From: Actinoplanes nipponensis
GTDB taxonomy: Bacteria > Actinomycetota > Actinomycetes > Mycobacteriales > Micromonosporaceae
Length of the DNA stretch: 38,580 nucleotides
Direction: 5' to 3'
Assembly (NCBI RefSeq): GCF_016862275.1
Contig: NZ_BOMQ01000007.1
Coordinates: 1 to 38,580 of the forward strand
This document shows positions 1 to 7,923 of this stretch, piece by piece. Both the position numbers and the translations under genes were made by a program. The notes below the pieces were generated by a model. That model saw only the letters and a program-made list of their open reading frames with translations. It had not been told where the DNA came from and made no database searches. Position 1 is the first letter of the stretch. Every line of letters starts with the position of its first letter.

Positions 1-100
1 CCGGCACTGCCGCGCCGCCACCGCCACCGCCACGACCCCGCCGCCTCCCGCGACGGCCCGCCACCCGCGCGGCGAGCCGGCGGCCATGCGCCGGCCTGCT

Positions 101-467
101 GCCATGCGGATCTTGGGAAGCTGAGCAGGCTTCCGCGGTCCGATCGCATCAAGATGCCGCGGCGATCGAATCGCCACGGCGAGGCGCCCCTCTGAGCTGC
201 GCGTCCCGCGAGTGCACGGCCAGCGCGCTGCGCTGGCCGGCAAGTGCACGTACCGCGGGCTGCGCGGACGCAGCGCACGTTCCGGCCAGCGCGCCGCCGC
301 GCCCGTAGGACGCCCGCCGCCGCCCATCACCCCGCGGCCTATGCGCCCGCCCGACGGCCACGCGGATCTTGGGGAGTTGCGTGGGTTTCCTGGGCTCCAG
401 CGCATCAAGATCCAGTGGCGGACGAATCGCCACGGCAAGGCGCCCCTGCGAGGTGCGCGTGCCCGCG
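101..467. repeat. Imperfect direct repeat of about 110 bp (two copies)
   Basis: Copy A (101-210) and copy B (357-467) align almost end to end. Shared blocks include GCGGATCTTGGG, CGCATCAAGAT, GAATCGCCACGGC and AGGCGCCCCT. The copies are separated by about 146 bp. Open frames across 1-781 lack convincing starts and a coding codon pattern, so I treat the stretch as non-coding. I do not recognise the element; it could be an old duplication or a repeated intergenic element. Confidence 0.6.
217..239. repeat. Perfect hairpin between the repeat copies
   Basis: Ten-base arms (CGGCCAGCGC and GCGCTGGCCG) flank a 3-nt loop, with a GTGCAC hexamer on each outer side (212-217 and 244-249). It could end transcription from outside the window or be part of the repeated element. 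No T-tract follows. Confidence 0.5.
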
Positions 468-772
468 GCCGCGTGCCTGGGTGCTGCGTGCCTGCCTGGG
501 TGGCAGCGCTCAGCGAACGGTGGCGCTGGGCTCTGCGACCTCCCGGACGCCGCGTCGCAAATGGCAGCGGCAGCGGCAACGAAAGCCGGGCAACTCGAAA
601 TCCGCGCCCACTACAGAGTCAAGGGCGGGAACATCCCACACGGCAATCAAAACCTGATCGCCCTGCGCAGGAACATCCCCGCCCCAAGCCCAAACCAGAT
701 GGGTGAAAAGCACGAACCTCGCGTTCGGCGGGAGCGACGGTCAGCACCATGCACCCACGCACGACCGGAACT

Positions 773-791
773 TGATCTAGATCAGCTGATC
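773..791. other. Two overlapping 12-bp palindromes at the metallopeptidase stop codon
   Basis: TGATCTAGATCA (773-784) and GATCAGCTGATC (780-791) are both perfect palindromes and overlap. The first contains the TGA stop of the leftward metallopeptidase gene. A short terminator or protein-binding site is possible; the sequence does not decide. Confidence 0.35.
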
Positions 792-1702
792 GCCCCGGCC
801 GCGAACGTGTCGCAGTTCTTCGGCGAGCCCGACTCGTACCCCGTCTTGAACCACTGCTGGCGCTGCGCGCTGGTGCCGTGGGTGAATTCGGCCGGGTTCA
901 CCGTGCCGCCGCTCTGCTTCTGCAGCGTGTCGTCGCCGATCTTGGCCGCCGTGTCCAGGCCCTCCTGGATGTCCTGCTGGCTGATGCTCTTGAAGATCTT
1001 CTGGCCCGATCCGTCATCGGTGCCGGTCGCGTTCTTCGCCCAGGCCCCGGCGTAGCAGTCGGCCTGCAGTTCCAGCTTGACCGACAGCTCGTTGGCGTCG
1101 TCGGGGGAGCGCTGCTGCTCGCGGCGCATCGCCGCTTCCGTGCCGATCAGGTCCTGGATGTGGTGGCCGTATTCGTGGGCCAGGACGTACGGCTGGGCGA
1201 ACTCGCCCGGCGCGCCCAGCTGCTTGGCCAGCACCTGGTAGAAGGTCAGGTCGATGTACACCCGGTCGTCGGCGGGGCAGTAGAACGGGCCGACGCCGGA
1301 GTCGGCGTTGCCGCAGCCGGTGCGGACCGCCTTGGAGAACAGCACCGTCTTGGCCGGCTTGTACTGTTCGCCGAAGTTCGCCGGCAGCGCCTCCACCCAG
1401 TAGTCCTGGATCGAGTTGACGTACAGCACGTTGCGGCAGTCGAGCTGGTCGCGGCCGCTGGCCTGGGAGCACTTCTGCGTCAGGGACGTGTTGTCGCCCG
1501 TCTGGGTGCTCGCGCCGTCATCGCCGGTCAGGTTGTTGATGCCGAAGAAGCCGCCGACGACGGCGATCAGCACCGTCACGATGATGCCGGTGAGACCTCC
1601 GCCACCGATGGGCAGCCCGCCGATCCCGCCGCCGCCTCCGCCGGAGGAACGCTGGTCGTCGATCTGACTGGTGTCGATCCTGGCGTTCTCGTTGAGTTCC
1701 AT
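782..1702 (-). CDS. Neutral zinc metallopeptidase, YpfJ-type (Zn_peptidase family)
   Basis: A 306-aa membrane-anchored putative zinc protease. A Gly/Ser-rich N-terminus (20-37) precedes one transmembrane segment (about 38-56). The catalytic domain carries the HEXXH zinc motif as HEYGHH (176-181), with a probable third ligand in the ELQADCYAG segment (Glu211). Four or more cysteines (80, 89, 130, 142) suggest an extracytoplasmic, disulfide-containing domain. The family is conserved but its substrate is unknown. The ATG at 1702 has GAGG 5-6 nt upstream and agrees with the family N-terminus. The gene is divergent from the ABC-F gene. Confidence 0.88.
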   Translation of the reverse strand: MELNENARIDTSQIDDQRSSGGGGGGIGGLPIGGGGLTGIIVTVLIAVVGGFFGINNLTGDDGASTQTGDNTSLTQKCSQASGRDQLDCRNVLYVNSIQDYWVEALPANFGEQYKPAKTVLFSKAVRTGCGNADSGVGPFYCPADDRVYIDLTFYQVLAKQLGAPGEFAQPYVLAHEYGHHIQDLIGTEAAMRREQQRSPDDANELSVKLELQADCYAGAWAKNATGTDDGSGQKIFKSISQQDIQEGLDTAAKIGDDTLQKQSGGTVNPAEFTHGTSAQRQQWFKTGYESGSPKNCDTFAAGAIS

Positions 1703-1794
1703 CGCATCCTCGCTCGCGCGTCCACCACGTGTGGCGCAGTCGTACCCGGTGTGCGCGCCCGCTAATCGGGTGGGAGGCCGGGGCGGGCGCCCGG

Positions 1795-1800
1795 TACACT
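1795..1800 (+). promoter_or_regulatory. Candidate -10 element (TACACT) upstream of the ABC-F gene
   Basis: TACACT lies 7 nt before a GTG, so a transcript starting there would be leaderless for a six-codon ORF and would carry a leader of about 113 nt before the ABC-F start. No good -35 element is visible, so this call is tentative. Confidence 0.35.
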
Positions 1801-1806
1801 TGACGC

Positions 1807-1827
1807 GTGCTGCTCTGCGAAGGCTGA
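1807..1827 (+). CDS. Possible six-residue leader peptide (MLLCEG)
   Basis: The frame is GTG CTG CTC TGC GAA GGC TGA, starting 7 nt after the TACACT -10 candidate and ending 7 nt before a strong hairpin. Short leader ORFs followed by hairpins control many antibiotic-resistance ABC-F genes by ribosome-mediated attenuation. The arrangement here fits that pattern, but an ORF of this length can occur by chance. Confidence 0.3.
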   Translation: MLLCEG

Positions 1828-1834
1828 CTGCCCC

Positions 1835-1869
1835 GCGCCGAGCGGGATCTCACCGATCCTCCTCGGCGC
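1835..1869 (+). promoter_or_regulatory. Leader hairpin (attenuator candidate) upstream of the ABC-F gene
   Basis: Perfect outer arms GCGCCGAG (1835-1842) and CTCGGCGC (1862-1869), a 2x2 internal loop, inner arms GGATC (1845-1849) and GATCC (1855-1859), and a 5-nt loop give 13 base pairs. It sits 50 nt before the ABC-F ATG and just after the short leader ORF. The T-run afterwards is weak, as is common in high-GC actinobacteria, so it could be a terminator/attenuator or only a stable leader structure. Confidence 0.5.
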
Positions 1870-1919
1870 TTCCGTGTGCCCTGAGCCAGCCTTCTTCCTC
1901 GAGAGCGAGACGCTTCCCC

Positions 1920-3524
1920 ATGATTACCGCCACCGGACTCGAACTGCGCGCCGGCTCCCGGATCCTCATCTCCCCGACCACCCTACGGGTGCAGCCCGGC
2001 GACCGGATCGGCCTGGTCGGCCGCAACGGCGCCGGCAAGACCACCACGCTGAAGGTCCTGGCCGGCGAGGGCCAGCCGTACGCGGGTGAGGTCACCCGCA
2101 CCAGCGAGGTCGGCTACCTGCCGCAGGACCCCCGCACCGGTGACCTCAACGTCACCGCCCGCGACCGGGTGCTCTCCGCCCGCGGCCTGGACGTGCTCTT
2201 GTCGCAGATGCAGAAGCTCGAGGTGGAGCTCGAGGAGAGCGCCGACGAGAAGCTGATCCGCCGCTACGGTCAGCTCGAGGACCAGTTCGCCAGCCTGGGC
2301 GGGTACGCCGCCGAGGCCGAGGCCGCCCGGATCTGCTCCAACCTCGGCCTGCCCGACCGCGCCCTGGCCCAGACCATCGGCACCCTGTCCGGCGGCCAGC
2401 GCCGGCGCATCGAGCTGGCCCGCATCCTGTTCCAGAATTCCGGCCAGAACGGCAAGGGCATCCTGCTGCTCGACGAGCCGACCAACCACCTGGACCAGGA
2501 CTCGATCACCTGGCTGCGCGGCTACATCGCCAACCACAAGGGTGGCCTGATCGTGATCAGCCACGACGTCGACCTGCTGGACGCGGTGGTCAACCGGGTC
2601 TGGTATCTCGACGCCAACCGCGCCGAGGTCGACATGTACAACGTCGGCTGGAAGACGTACCTGGCCCAGCGGGAGACCGATGAGCGCCGGCGCCGCCGCG
2701 AGCGCGCCAACGCCGAGAAGAAGGCCGGCGCGCTGCTGGCCCAGGCCGACAAGATGCGGGCCAAGGCCACCAAGACCGTGGCCGCGCAGAACATGGCCAA
2801 GCGGGCCAACAAGCTGCTGGACGGCCTGGAGGACGTGCGGACCTCCGACAAGGTGGCCAAGGTCCGCTTCCCGAGCCCGGCGCCCTGCGGCAAGACCCCG
2901 CTGACCGGGCACGGGCTGTCGAAGTCGTACGGCTCGCTGGAGATCTTCGCCGACGTGGACGTGGCGGTGGACCGCGGCTCCCGGGTCGCCATCCTCGGGC
3001 TGAACGGCGCGGGCAAGACCACCCTGCTGCGGATCCTCGGCGGGCACTTGCAGTCGGACACCGGCGAGGTGCGCGCCGGGCACGGGCTGCGGCTCGGCTA
3101 CTACGCCCAGGAGCACGAGACGCTGGACGTGGACCGCACGATCCTGGAGCACATGCGCAGCGCCGGGGCCGAGCAGACCGACACGGAGCTGCGCAAGATC
3201 CTGGGCGCGTTCCTCTTCTCCGGCGACGACGTCGACAAGCCGGCCGGCGTGCTCTCCGGCGGGGAGAAGACCCGGCTGGCGCTGGCCACGCTGGTCTGTT
3301 CGGGCGCCAACGTGCTGCTGCTGGACGAGCCGACCAACAACCTCGACCCGGTCAGCCGCGAGCAGGTGCTGGACGCCATCGCCAACTACCCGGGGGCGAT
3401 CGTGCTGGTCACCCACGACGCGGGGGCCGTGCAGGCGCTGAAGCCGGACCGGGCGATCCTGCTGCCCGACGGCGACGAGGACGCGTGGAGCGACGACCTG
3501 CTGGAGCTCGTCGAGCTGGCATGA
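1920..3524 (+). CDS. ABC-F family ATP-binding protein
   Basis: A 534-aa soluble protein with two ABC ATPase domains and no membrane segment, the layout of ribosome-associated ABC-F translation factors and resistance proteins. The first Walker A is GRNGAGKTT (34-42), followed by LSGGQRRR and LLLDEPTNHLD. The linker (about 230-310) is rich in Arg, Lys and Ala, as expected for the P-site tRNA interaction motif. The second domain has GLNGAGKTT, LSGGEKTR and LLLDEPTNNLD. The ATG at 1920 is chosen because homologues begin just before the first beta strand; upstream codons read through the leader. GAGAGCGAGA is a weak ribosome binding site. It resembles the mycobacterial Rv1473 group in sequence and context. 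Whether it protects from antibiotics is not visible. Confidence 0.9.
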   Translation: MITATGLELRAGSRILISPTTLRVQPGDRIGLVGRNGAGKTTTLKVLAGEGQPYAGEVTRTSEVGYLPQDPRTGDLNVTARDRVLSARGLDVLLSQMQKLEVELEESADEKLIRRYGQLEDQFASLGGYAAEAEAARICSNLGLPDRALAQTIGTLSGGQRRRIELARILFQNSGQNGKGILLLDEPTNHLDQDSITWLRGYIANHKGGLIVISHDVDLLDAVVNRVWYLDANRAEVDMYNVGWKTYLAQRETDERRRRRERANAEKKAGALLAQADKMRAKATKTVAAQNMAKRANKLLDGLEDVRTSDKVAKVRFPSPAPCGKTPLTGHGLSKSYGSLEIFADVDVAVDRGSRVAILGLNGAGKTTLLRILGGHLQSDTGEVRAGHGLRLGYYAQEHETLDVDRTILEHMRSAGAEQTDTELRKILGAFLFSGDDVDKPAGVLSGGEKTRLALATLVCSGANVLLLDEPTNNLDPVSREQVLDAIANYPGAIVLVTHDAGAVQALKPDRAILLPDGDEDAWSDDLLELVELA

Positions 3525-4012
3525 TCGCCATCGCTTGATCCAGGATCAACGGCATCGTCGCTTGTCAACTGGTGCCCACACAGACAGTGCGACTCCGGCG
3601 CGGCTCCGGGCGTGCCCCGGGCGGCTCCCAGCGCGCTCCGGCGCGCTGCGGTGGCCCGCTCGGACCGCTGATCGCATCTCTTCGTACACGCTGCATCGAC
3701 GCTGCGTGACATCGTTGTCCGTCCACCGTGTAGTTGATGTTTGTGCAGCTCAACGGGTGGTCTTGGGACGCCGCCGGGGCCACCGGGCGGAACGGTACGG
3801 ACGTCCGGTAAACGCTCTCCGGCGGCGGTTCGCCGGCCCGATGCGGGCGTCGAGGCAACTGTCTGACATTGATGCGCATGGTCACCGTCGGGTTCCTGAC
3901 AGTGGTAATTGGGCACGTTGGCTAAGCCGAGATACCTAGCGCATGATCGTTGGAGGCGGTCTAATAGGTGGGACCGTATCGAACCGCACAGTCTGGGACG
4001 TGAGGATTCAAC
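3525..4012. other. Intergenic region, 488 bp, no convincing gene
   Basis: The stretch is less GC-rich than its surroundings. It opens with a perfect 15-bp palindrome at 3535-3549 (TTGATCC, A, GGATCAA) just after the ABC-F stop, which could be a small terminator or a binding site. The remainder must contain the promoter of the small HTH gene; TTGGGC near 3910 and TACCTA about 18 nt later are a weak pair. No tRNA or recognisable riboswitch was seen. Open frames here lack homology and coding bias. Confidence 0.5.
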
Positions 4013-4240
4013 ATGGCAGCCACCGGCACAGCCACCAGCACTGAGAAGGGTCGCCGAATCGTCGGGAGCGAGCGCCAGACGCTGGCCAAAGACCTGGTGA
4101 AGCGATACACCTCCGGCGAGAGCATTCGCGCGCTGGCCGCCTCCACCGGGCGGTCCTACGGATTCGTGCACCGGGTGCTCACCGAGTCGGGCGTCCAGCT
4201 TCGCCAGCGCGGCGGCGCCCGCCGTCGCAAGAAGGCGTGA
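4013..4240 (+). CDS. Small helix-turn-helix DNA-binding protein
   Basis: A 75-aa basic protein. A Thr/Ala-rich N-terminus is followed by a helical segment and a helix-turn-helix (about 35-60) with the IRALAASTGRSYGFVHRVL pattern, then a basic tail (RQRGGARRRKKA). This is a widespread actinobacterial family; mycobacterial Rv1473A is similar as I remember it, and it also sits beside an ABC-F gene. The ATG at 4013 has GTGAGG 7 nt upstream. Its stop overlaps the start of the enoyl-CoA hydratase gene by 4 bp (GTGA), so the two are probably co-translated. The role is not established; a small regulator or nucleoid-associated protein is plausible. Confidence 0.8.
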   Translation: MAATGTATSTEKGRRIVGSERQTLAKDLVKRYTSGESIRALAASTGRSYGFVHRVLTESGVQLRQRGGARRRKKA

Positions 4241-5016
4241 CCACCAGCGCATCACCCGGGACCGAAGCAGGCGTTCGGTATGACCAGGACGGGCCGGTCG
4301 CGACGGTGACGTTGTGCCGGCCCGATGTGCTCAATGCACAGACTCCGGCCATGTGGTCGGAGCTCACCGACATTTCCCGGAAAATGCCGGGGGACGTGCG
4401 AGTGGTCATTGTCCGTGGTGAAGGGCGGTCCTTTTCCGCCGGACTCGACTTGTCGGTTGCCCGCGGCGACGGCGATTCTTCGTTGCCGCAACTGGCCGCG
4501 TTGTCCCCCGCGGAGTGCGCGGAACGGATTGCCGGCTTCCAGGAAGCGTTCACCTGGTTGCGCCGGCCCTCGCTGGTCACCATCGCCGCCGTGCAGGGCC
4601 ACGCCATCGGGGCCGGATTTCAGCTCGCGCTCAACTGCGACTTCCGGGTGCTGGCCGACGACGCCCGGTTCTCGATGGCCGAGGTGACCCTCGGGCTCGT
4701 GCCGGACCTCGGCGGCACCAAGCGGCTGACCGAGCTGGTCGGGCCGTCGCGGGCGCTGGAGATCTGCGTCACCGGCCGCCGGATCGCGGCGCCGGAGGCC
4801 GACCGGATCGGCCTGGCCACCGCGGTCGTGCCGGGCGCCGAGCTCGCCGGGGCGGTATCCGACCTGGCCGCGGCGGTGCTCGCCGCCGATCAGGGCGCCG
4901 TCGCGGAGATCAAGGCCCTGCTGGCCGGGGCGACCGGCCGCTCGTACGCCGAGCAGGACCGGGCCGAGCGGGAGGCGCAGACCCGCCGCCTGCGCGACCT
5001 GATGGGCGCCGAGTAA
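4237..5016 (+). CDS. Enoyl-CoA hydratase/isomerase family protein
   Basis: A 259-aa crotonase-fold protein, probably acting on acyl-CoA thioesters in the cytoplasm. The oxyanion-hole segments are SFSAGLDLS (65-73) and HAIGAGFQLAL (122-132). Of the two glutamates of classical hydratases, the first is Gln129 here, while the second is kept (Glu149 in AEVTLG) and Asp157 follows in VPDLGG. An isomerase or other crotonase reaction is therefore possible. The GTG start at 4237 overlaps the stop of the HTH gene (GTGA). Mycobacterial EchA12 (Rv1472) lies in an equivalent neighbourhood. Confidence 0.85.
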   Translation: MTTSASPGTEAGVRYDQDGPVATVTLCRPDVLNAQTPAMWSELTDISRKMPGDVRVVIVRGEGRSFSAGLDLSVARGDGDSSLPQLAALSPAECAERIAGFQEAFTWLRRPSLVTIAAVQGHAIGAGFQLALNCDFRVLADDARFSMAEVTLGLVPDLGGTKRLTELVGPSRALEICVTGRRIAAPEADRIGLATAVVPGAELAGAVSDLAAAVLAADQGAVAEIKALLAGATGRSYAEQDRAEREAQTRRLRDLMGAE

Positions 5017-5105
5017 GGACCGTTACGGAAGAAACCGGTTACCTCTCGGGTTGTCATACCCAGCGGGCAGACTGTCCCCTGCCACAGACGCCCGGGAGGT
5101 GACGC

Positions 5106-7055
5106 ATGGGCCCGAACTCCAGCGGCTCCAGTTGGATGATGCTGCGCTCGATCCAGAATTCCGAGCGCGTGTCGCAGCACCAGCTCAGCCGGGGCACGAC
5201 GAAGCGCATCCTGCGCTTCGCCCGGCCCTACCGCCGCGACATCATCGTCTTCCTGATCACCGTGGTGTTCGCCGCCACCATCGGCGTCGCCACCCCGGTG
5301 CTCGCCGGTCACGTGGTCAACGCGATCACCGCCGGGGGAGCCGACGCCGCCGCGACGGTCGTCAGGCTCGCCTTCATGATCGCCGGGCTGGCGGTCGTCG
5401 ACGCCTTCCTGTCGCTGGCCCAGCGGTGGTATTCCGCGCGCATCGGCGAGGGCATCATCCTCGACCTGCGCACCCAGGTCTACGACCACGTCCAGCGCAT
5501 GCCGCTGCAGTTCTTCACCCGGACCCAGACCGGCGCGCTGGTCAGCCGGCTCAACAACGACGTCACCGGAGCCCAGCGGGCGTTCACGTCCACCCTGTCC
5601 GGCGTGGTCAGCAACGTGATCCAGCTCGTGCTGACCGCGGCCGTGATGTTCAGCCTGTCCTGGCAGATCACCGTGCTGTCGCTGGTGCTGCTGCCGGTGT
5701 TCATCATCCCCGCGCGCCGGGTCGGCAAGAAGCTCGCCGAGATCACCCGCGAGTCGTACAACCTGGACGCGAAGATGAACGCGACCATGACCGAGCGCTT
5801 CAACGTCTCCGGCGCCCTGCTGGTCAAGCTCTTCGGCCGGCCCGACACCGAGGCCGCGCGGTTCGGCGAACGGGCCCAGCGGGTCCGCGACATCGGCGTG
5901 CAGCAGGCCATGTTCTCCCGCACCTTCTTCGTGGCCATGCTGCTCGTCGCGTCGCTGGCCCAGGCGCTGACCTACGGGCTCGGCGGCTGGCTGGCGGTCA
6001 CCGGCAGCGTCACCGCCGGCACCGTGGTCACCCTGGCGTTGCTGCTGACCCGCCTCTACGGCCCGCTCACCGCGCTGAGCAACGTGCGGGTCGACGTGAT
6101 GAGCGCGCTGGTCTCGTTCGACCGGGTCTTCGAGGTGCTCGACCTCAAGCCGGGCATCGAGGAGAAGCCGGACGCGGTGGCGATCCCGGCCGGCTCGGGC
6201 CGGCTCGAGTTCCGCGACGTGCACTTCCGCTACCCGAGCGCGGACGAGGTGTCGCTGGCGACCCTGGAGGACGTGACCGCCCTCGACCGCACGGAGAACG
6301 CGCCGGTGCTGCGCGGCGTCGACTTCACCGTCGAGCCGGGCCAGATGGTCGCGCTGGTCGGCCCGTCCGGCGCCGGCAAGTCCACCACGTCCATGCTGGT
6401 CTCCCGGGTCTACGACGTCACCGAGGGCGCCGTCCGCGTCGGTGGGGTCGACGTGCGCGACGCCACCCTGGAGTCGTTGCGCGACACCATCGGCGTCGTC
6501 ACTCAGGACTCGCACCTGTTCCACGAGACGATCGCCGAGAACCTGCGCTACGCGCGGCCGGAGGCCACCGAGGAGCAGATGTGGGAGGCGTTGCGCGGAG
6601 CCCAGGTCGCCGAGCTGGTCCGCTCGCTGCCCGAAGGGCTCGACACGGTGGTGGGGGAGCGTGGCTATCGCTTCTCCGGCGGTGAGAAGCAGCGCATCGC
6701 GATCGCCCGGCTGCTGCTCAAGCACCCGTCGATCGTGATCCTGGACGAGGCGACGGCCCACCTGGACAGCGAGTCCGAGGCCGCCGTGCAGCGTGCCCTG
6801 ACCGTGGCGCTGGAGGGCCGGACCGCGCTGGTCATCGCCCACCGCCTGTCCACGGTCCGCGACGCCGACCAGATCCTGGTCCTCGACGACGGCCGCATCG
6901 TGGAGCGCGGCCGGCACAGCGAACTGGTCACCGCCGGCGGCCTGTACGCGGAGCTGTACCGCACCCAGTTCGCCGTGAGCGACAGTCCGGGCATGCCCTA
7001 CGCGGAGGCGACCGAGCAGATCGTCGTCCCGGTCCCGCACCCGATCGAGCCCTGA
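5106..7055 (+). CDS. ABC-type exporter, fused membrane and ATPase domains
   Basis: A 649-aa half-transporter expected to act as a dimer. The ABC_membrane domain with six helices spans about 40-335. The ATPase domain has Walker A GPSGAGKS (419-426), Q-loop Gln467, signature FSGGEKQR (523-530), Walker B IVILDE (543-548) and switch His579. An acidic insertion of about 20 residues (379-399) precedes the first strand of the ATPase core. The substrate cannot be read from sequence; multidrug or lipid export is usual for this family. GGAGGTGACGC before the ATG is a strong ribosome binding site. An 89-bp gap with no hairpin separates it from the hydratase gene, so it may have its own promoter. Confidence 0.92.
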   Translation: MGPNSSGSSWMMLRSIQNSERVSQHQLSRGTTKRILRFARPYRRDIIVFLITVVFAATIGVATPVLAGHVVNAITAGGADAAATVVRLAFMIAGLAVVDAFLSLAQRWYSARIGEGIILDLRTQVYDHVQRMPLQFFTRTQTGALVSRLNNDVTGAQRAFTSTLSGVVSNVIQLVLTAAVMFSLSWQITVLSLVLLPVFIIPARRVGKKLAEITRESYNLDAKMNATMTERFNVSGALLVKLFGRPDTEAARFGERAQRVRDIGVQQAMFSRTFFVAMLLVASLAQALTYGLGGWLAVTGSVTAGTVVTLALLLTRLYGPLTALSNVRVDVMSALVSFDRVFEVLDLKPGIEEKPDAVAIPAGSGRLEFRDVHFRYPSADEVSLATLEDVTALDRTENAPVLRGVDFTVEPGQMVALVGPSGAGKSTTSMLVSRVYDVTEGAVRVGGVDVRDATLESLRDTIGVVTQDSHLFHETIAENLRYARPEATEEQMWEALRGAQVAELVRSLPEGLDTVVGERGYRFSGGEKQRIAIARLLLKHPSIVILDEATAHLDSESEAAVQRALTVALEGRTALVIAHRLSTVRDADQILVLDDGRIVERGRHSELVTAGGLYAELYRTQFAVSDSPGMPYAEATEQIVVPVPHPIEP

Positions 7056-7129
7056 GCAAGCCGGCCGGCGGCATCCACGCCGTGCGAAGTCCGCCGCGGG
7101 GCGGGAGTCGCGGCCGCGGGCCGCCGGGG

Positions 7130-7882
7130 TCAGGCGCCCCGGAGGAAGTCGAGCAGCAGGGCGTTCACCTCGTCGGGCCGTTCCAGGCTGGGCAGGTGAC
7201 CGGCCCAGGCCAGCTCGACGTGCCGGGCGCCGGGGATGCGTGTCGCCAGGTCGGCGGCGGTCTCCCGGAAGTCGATGACGTCGTGCGCGCCCGAGACGAG
7301 CAGTGTCCGGGCGGTGACCGCCGCGGGGTCCGGCTCGGTGCGCAGCGGCGGGAATTCCTCGGTGGCGGCCAGCTGCACGTCGAAGGCGTGCCGCTGCATC
7401 CGGCGTACCTTGTCGCGGGTGGCCTCGTCGGCCGCCGGACCGACCCACAGGTCCACGTTGAGCTCGGTCGCCCCGGCGATGTCGCCCGCCTCGATCAGGG
7501 CATCCTCGCGCTCGCCGAAGGCCCGCAGCTCGGCGCTGCGCTCGCGGCCCGGCCACGCCGTGCACAGCAGGGCCAGCTCGGTCACCCGCCCGGGTCGGCC
7601 GGCCGCGATCTCCAGCCCGACCCGGCCCCCGCCGGACGCCCCGACCAGCGCCACCCGGTCCGCACCGAGCGCGTCCAGCAGTGCGATCACGTCATCGGCG
7701 TCGCTGGTCGACCGGTCCGGCACCGGCGTGTCGCCGAAGCCCCGGAAGTCACAGCGCACCACCCTGTAGCCCGCCTCGGCCAGCACCGGAACCTGGGAGT
7801 CCCACATCCGCCGGTCGCACACCGTCGAATGCAGCAGAACCACCGTGGGGCCGTCGCCGGCCACGTCATGAGAAATTGTCAT
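7130..7882 (-). CDS. Alpha/beta hydrolase
   Basis: A 250-aa single-domain hydrolase. The HSTVCDRRMW segment (18-27) forms the oxyanion region, the nucleophile elbow is GASGG with Ser83, the acid is probably the Asp in SGAHDVIDF and the catalytic His lies in WAGHLPS near the C-terminus. It resembles the 3-oxoadipate enol-lactonase-like group, but no pathway partner is nearby, so the substrate is unknown. The start at 7882 is preferred over the ATG at 7900 because AGGGTGG lies 6-7 nt upstream. It follows the DUF429 gene by 41 bp on the same strand and is probably its operon partner. Confidence 0.85.
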   Translation of the reverse strand: MTISHDVAGDGPTVVLLHSTVCDRRMWDSQVPVLAEAGYRVVRCDFRGFGDTPVPDRSTSDADDVIALLDALGADRVALVGASGGGRVGLEIAAGRPGRVTELALLCTAWPGRERSAELRAFGEREDALIEAGDIAGATELNVDLWVGPAADEATRDKVRRMQRHAFDVQLAATEEFPPLRTEPDPAAVTARTLLVSGAHDVIDFRETAADLATRIPGARHVELAWAGHLPSLERPDEVNALLLDFLRGA

Positions 7883-7923
7883 CGGCGCCACCCTAGGCAT
7901 CCCGGCCGGTCCGCACATCCGCT

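Noticed and set aside
3525..4012. Small genes in the intergenic stretch between the ABC-F and HTH genes
   Set aside because: The open frames on both strands have no ribosome binding site, no coding bias at third positions and no recognisable motif.
4890..7565. Open frame of 891 codons on the minus strand across the ABC exporter
   Set aside because: It is the antisense of a clearly conserved exporter gene and has only low-complexity His/Gly/Arg/Asp-rich sequence. High GC content keeps such frames open.
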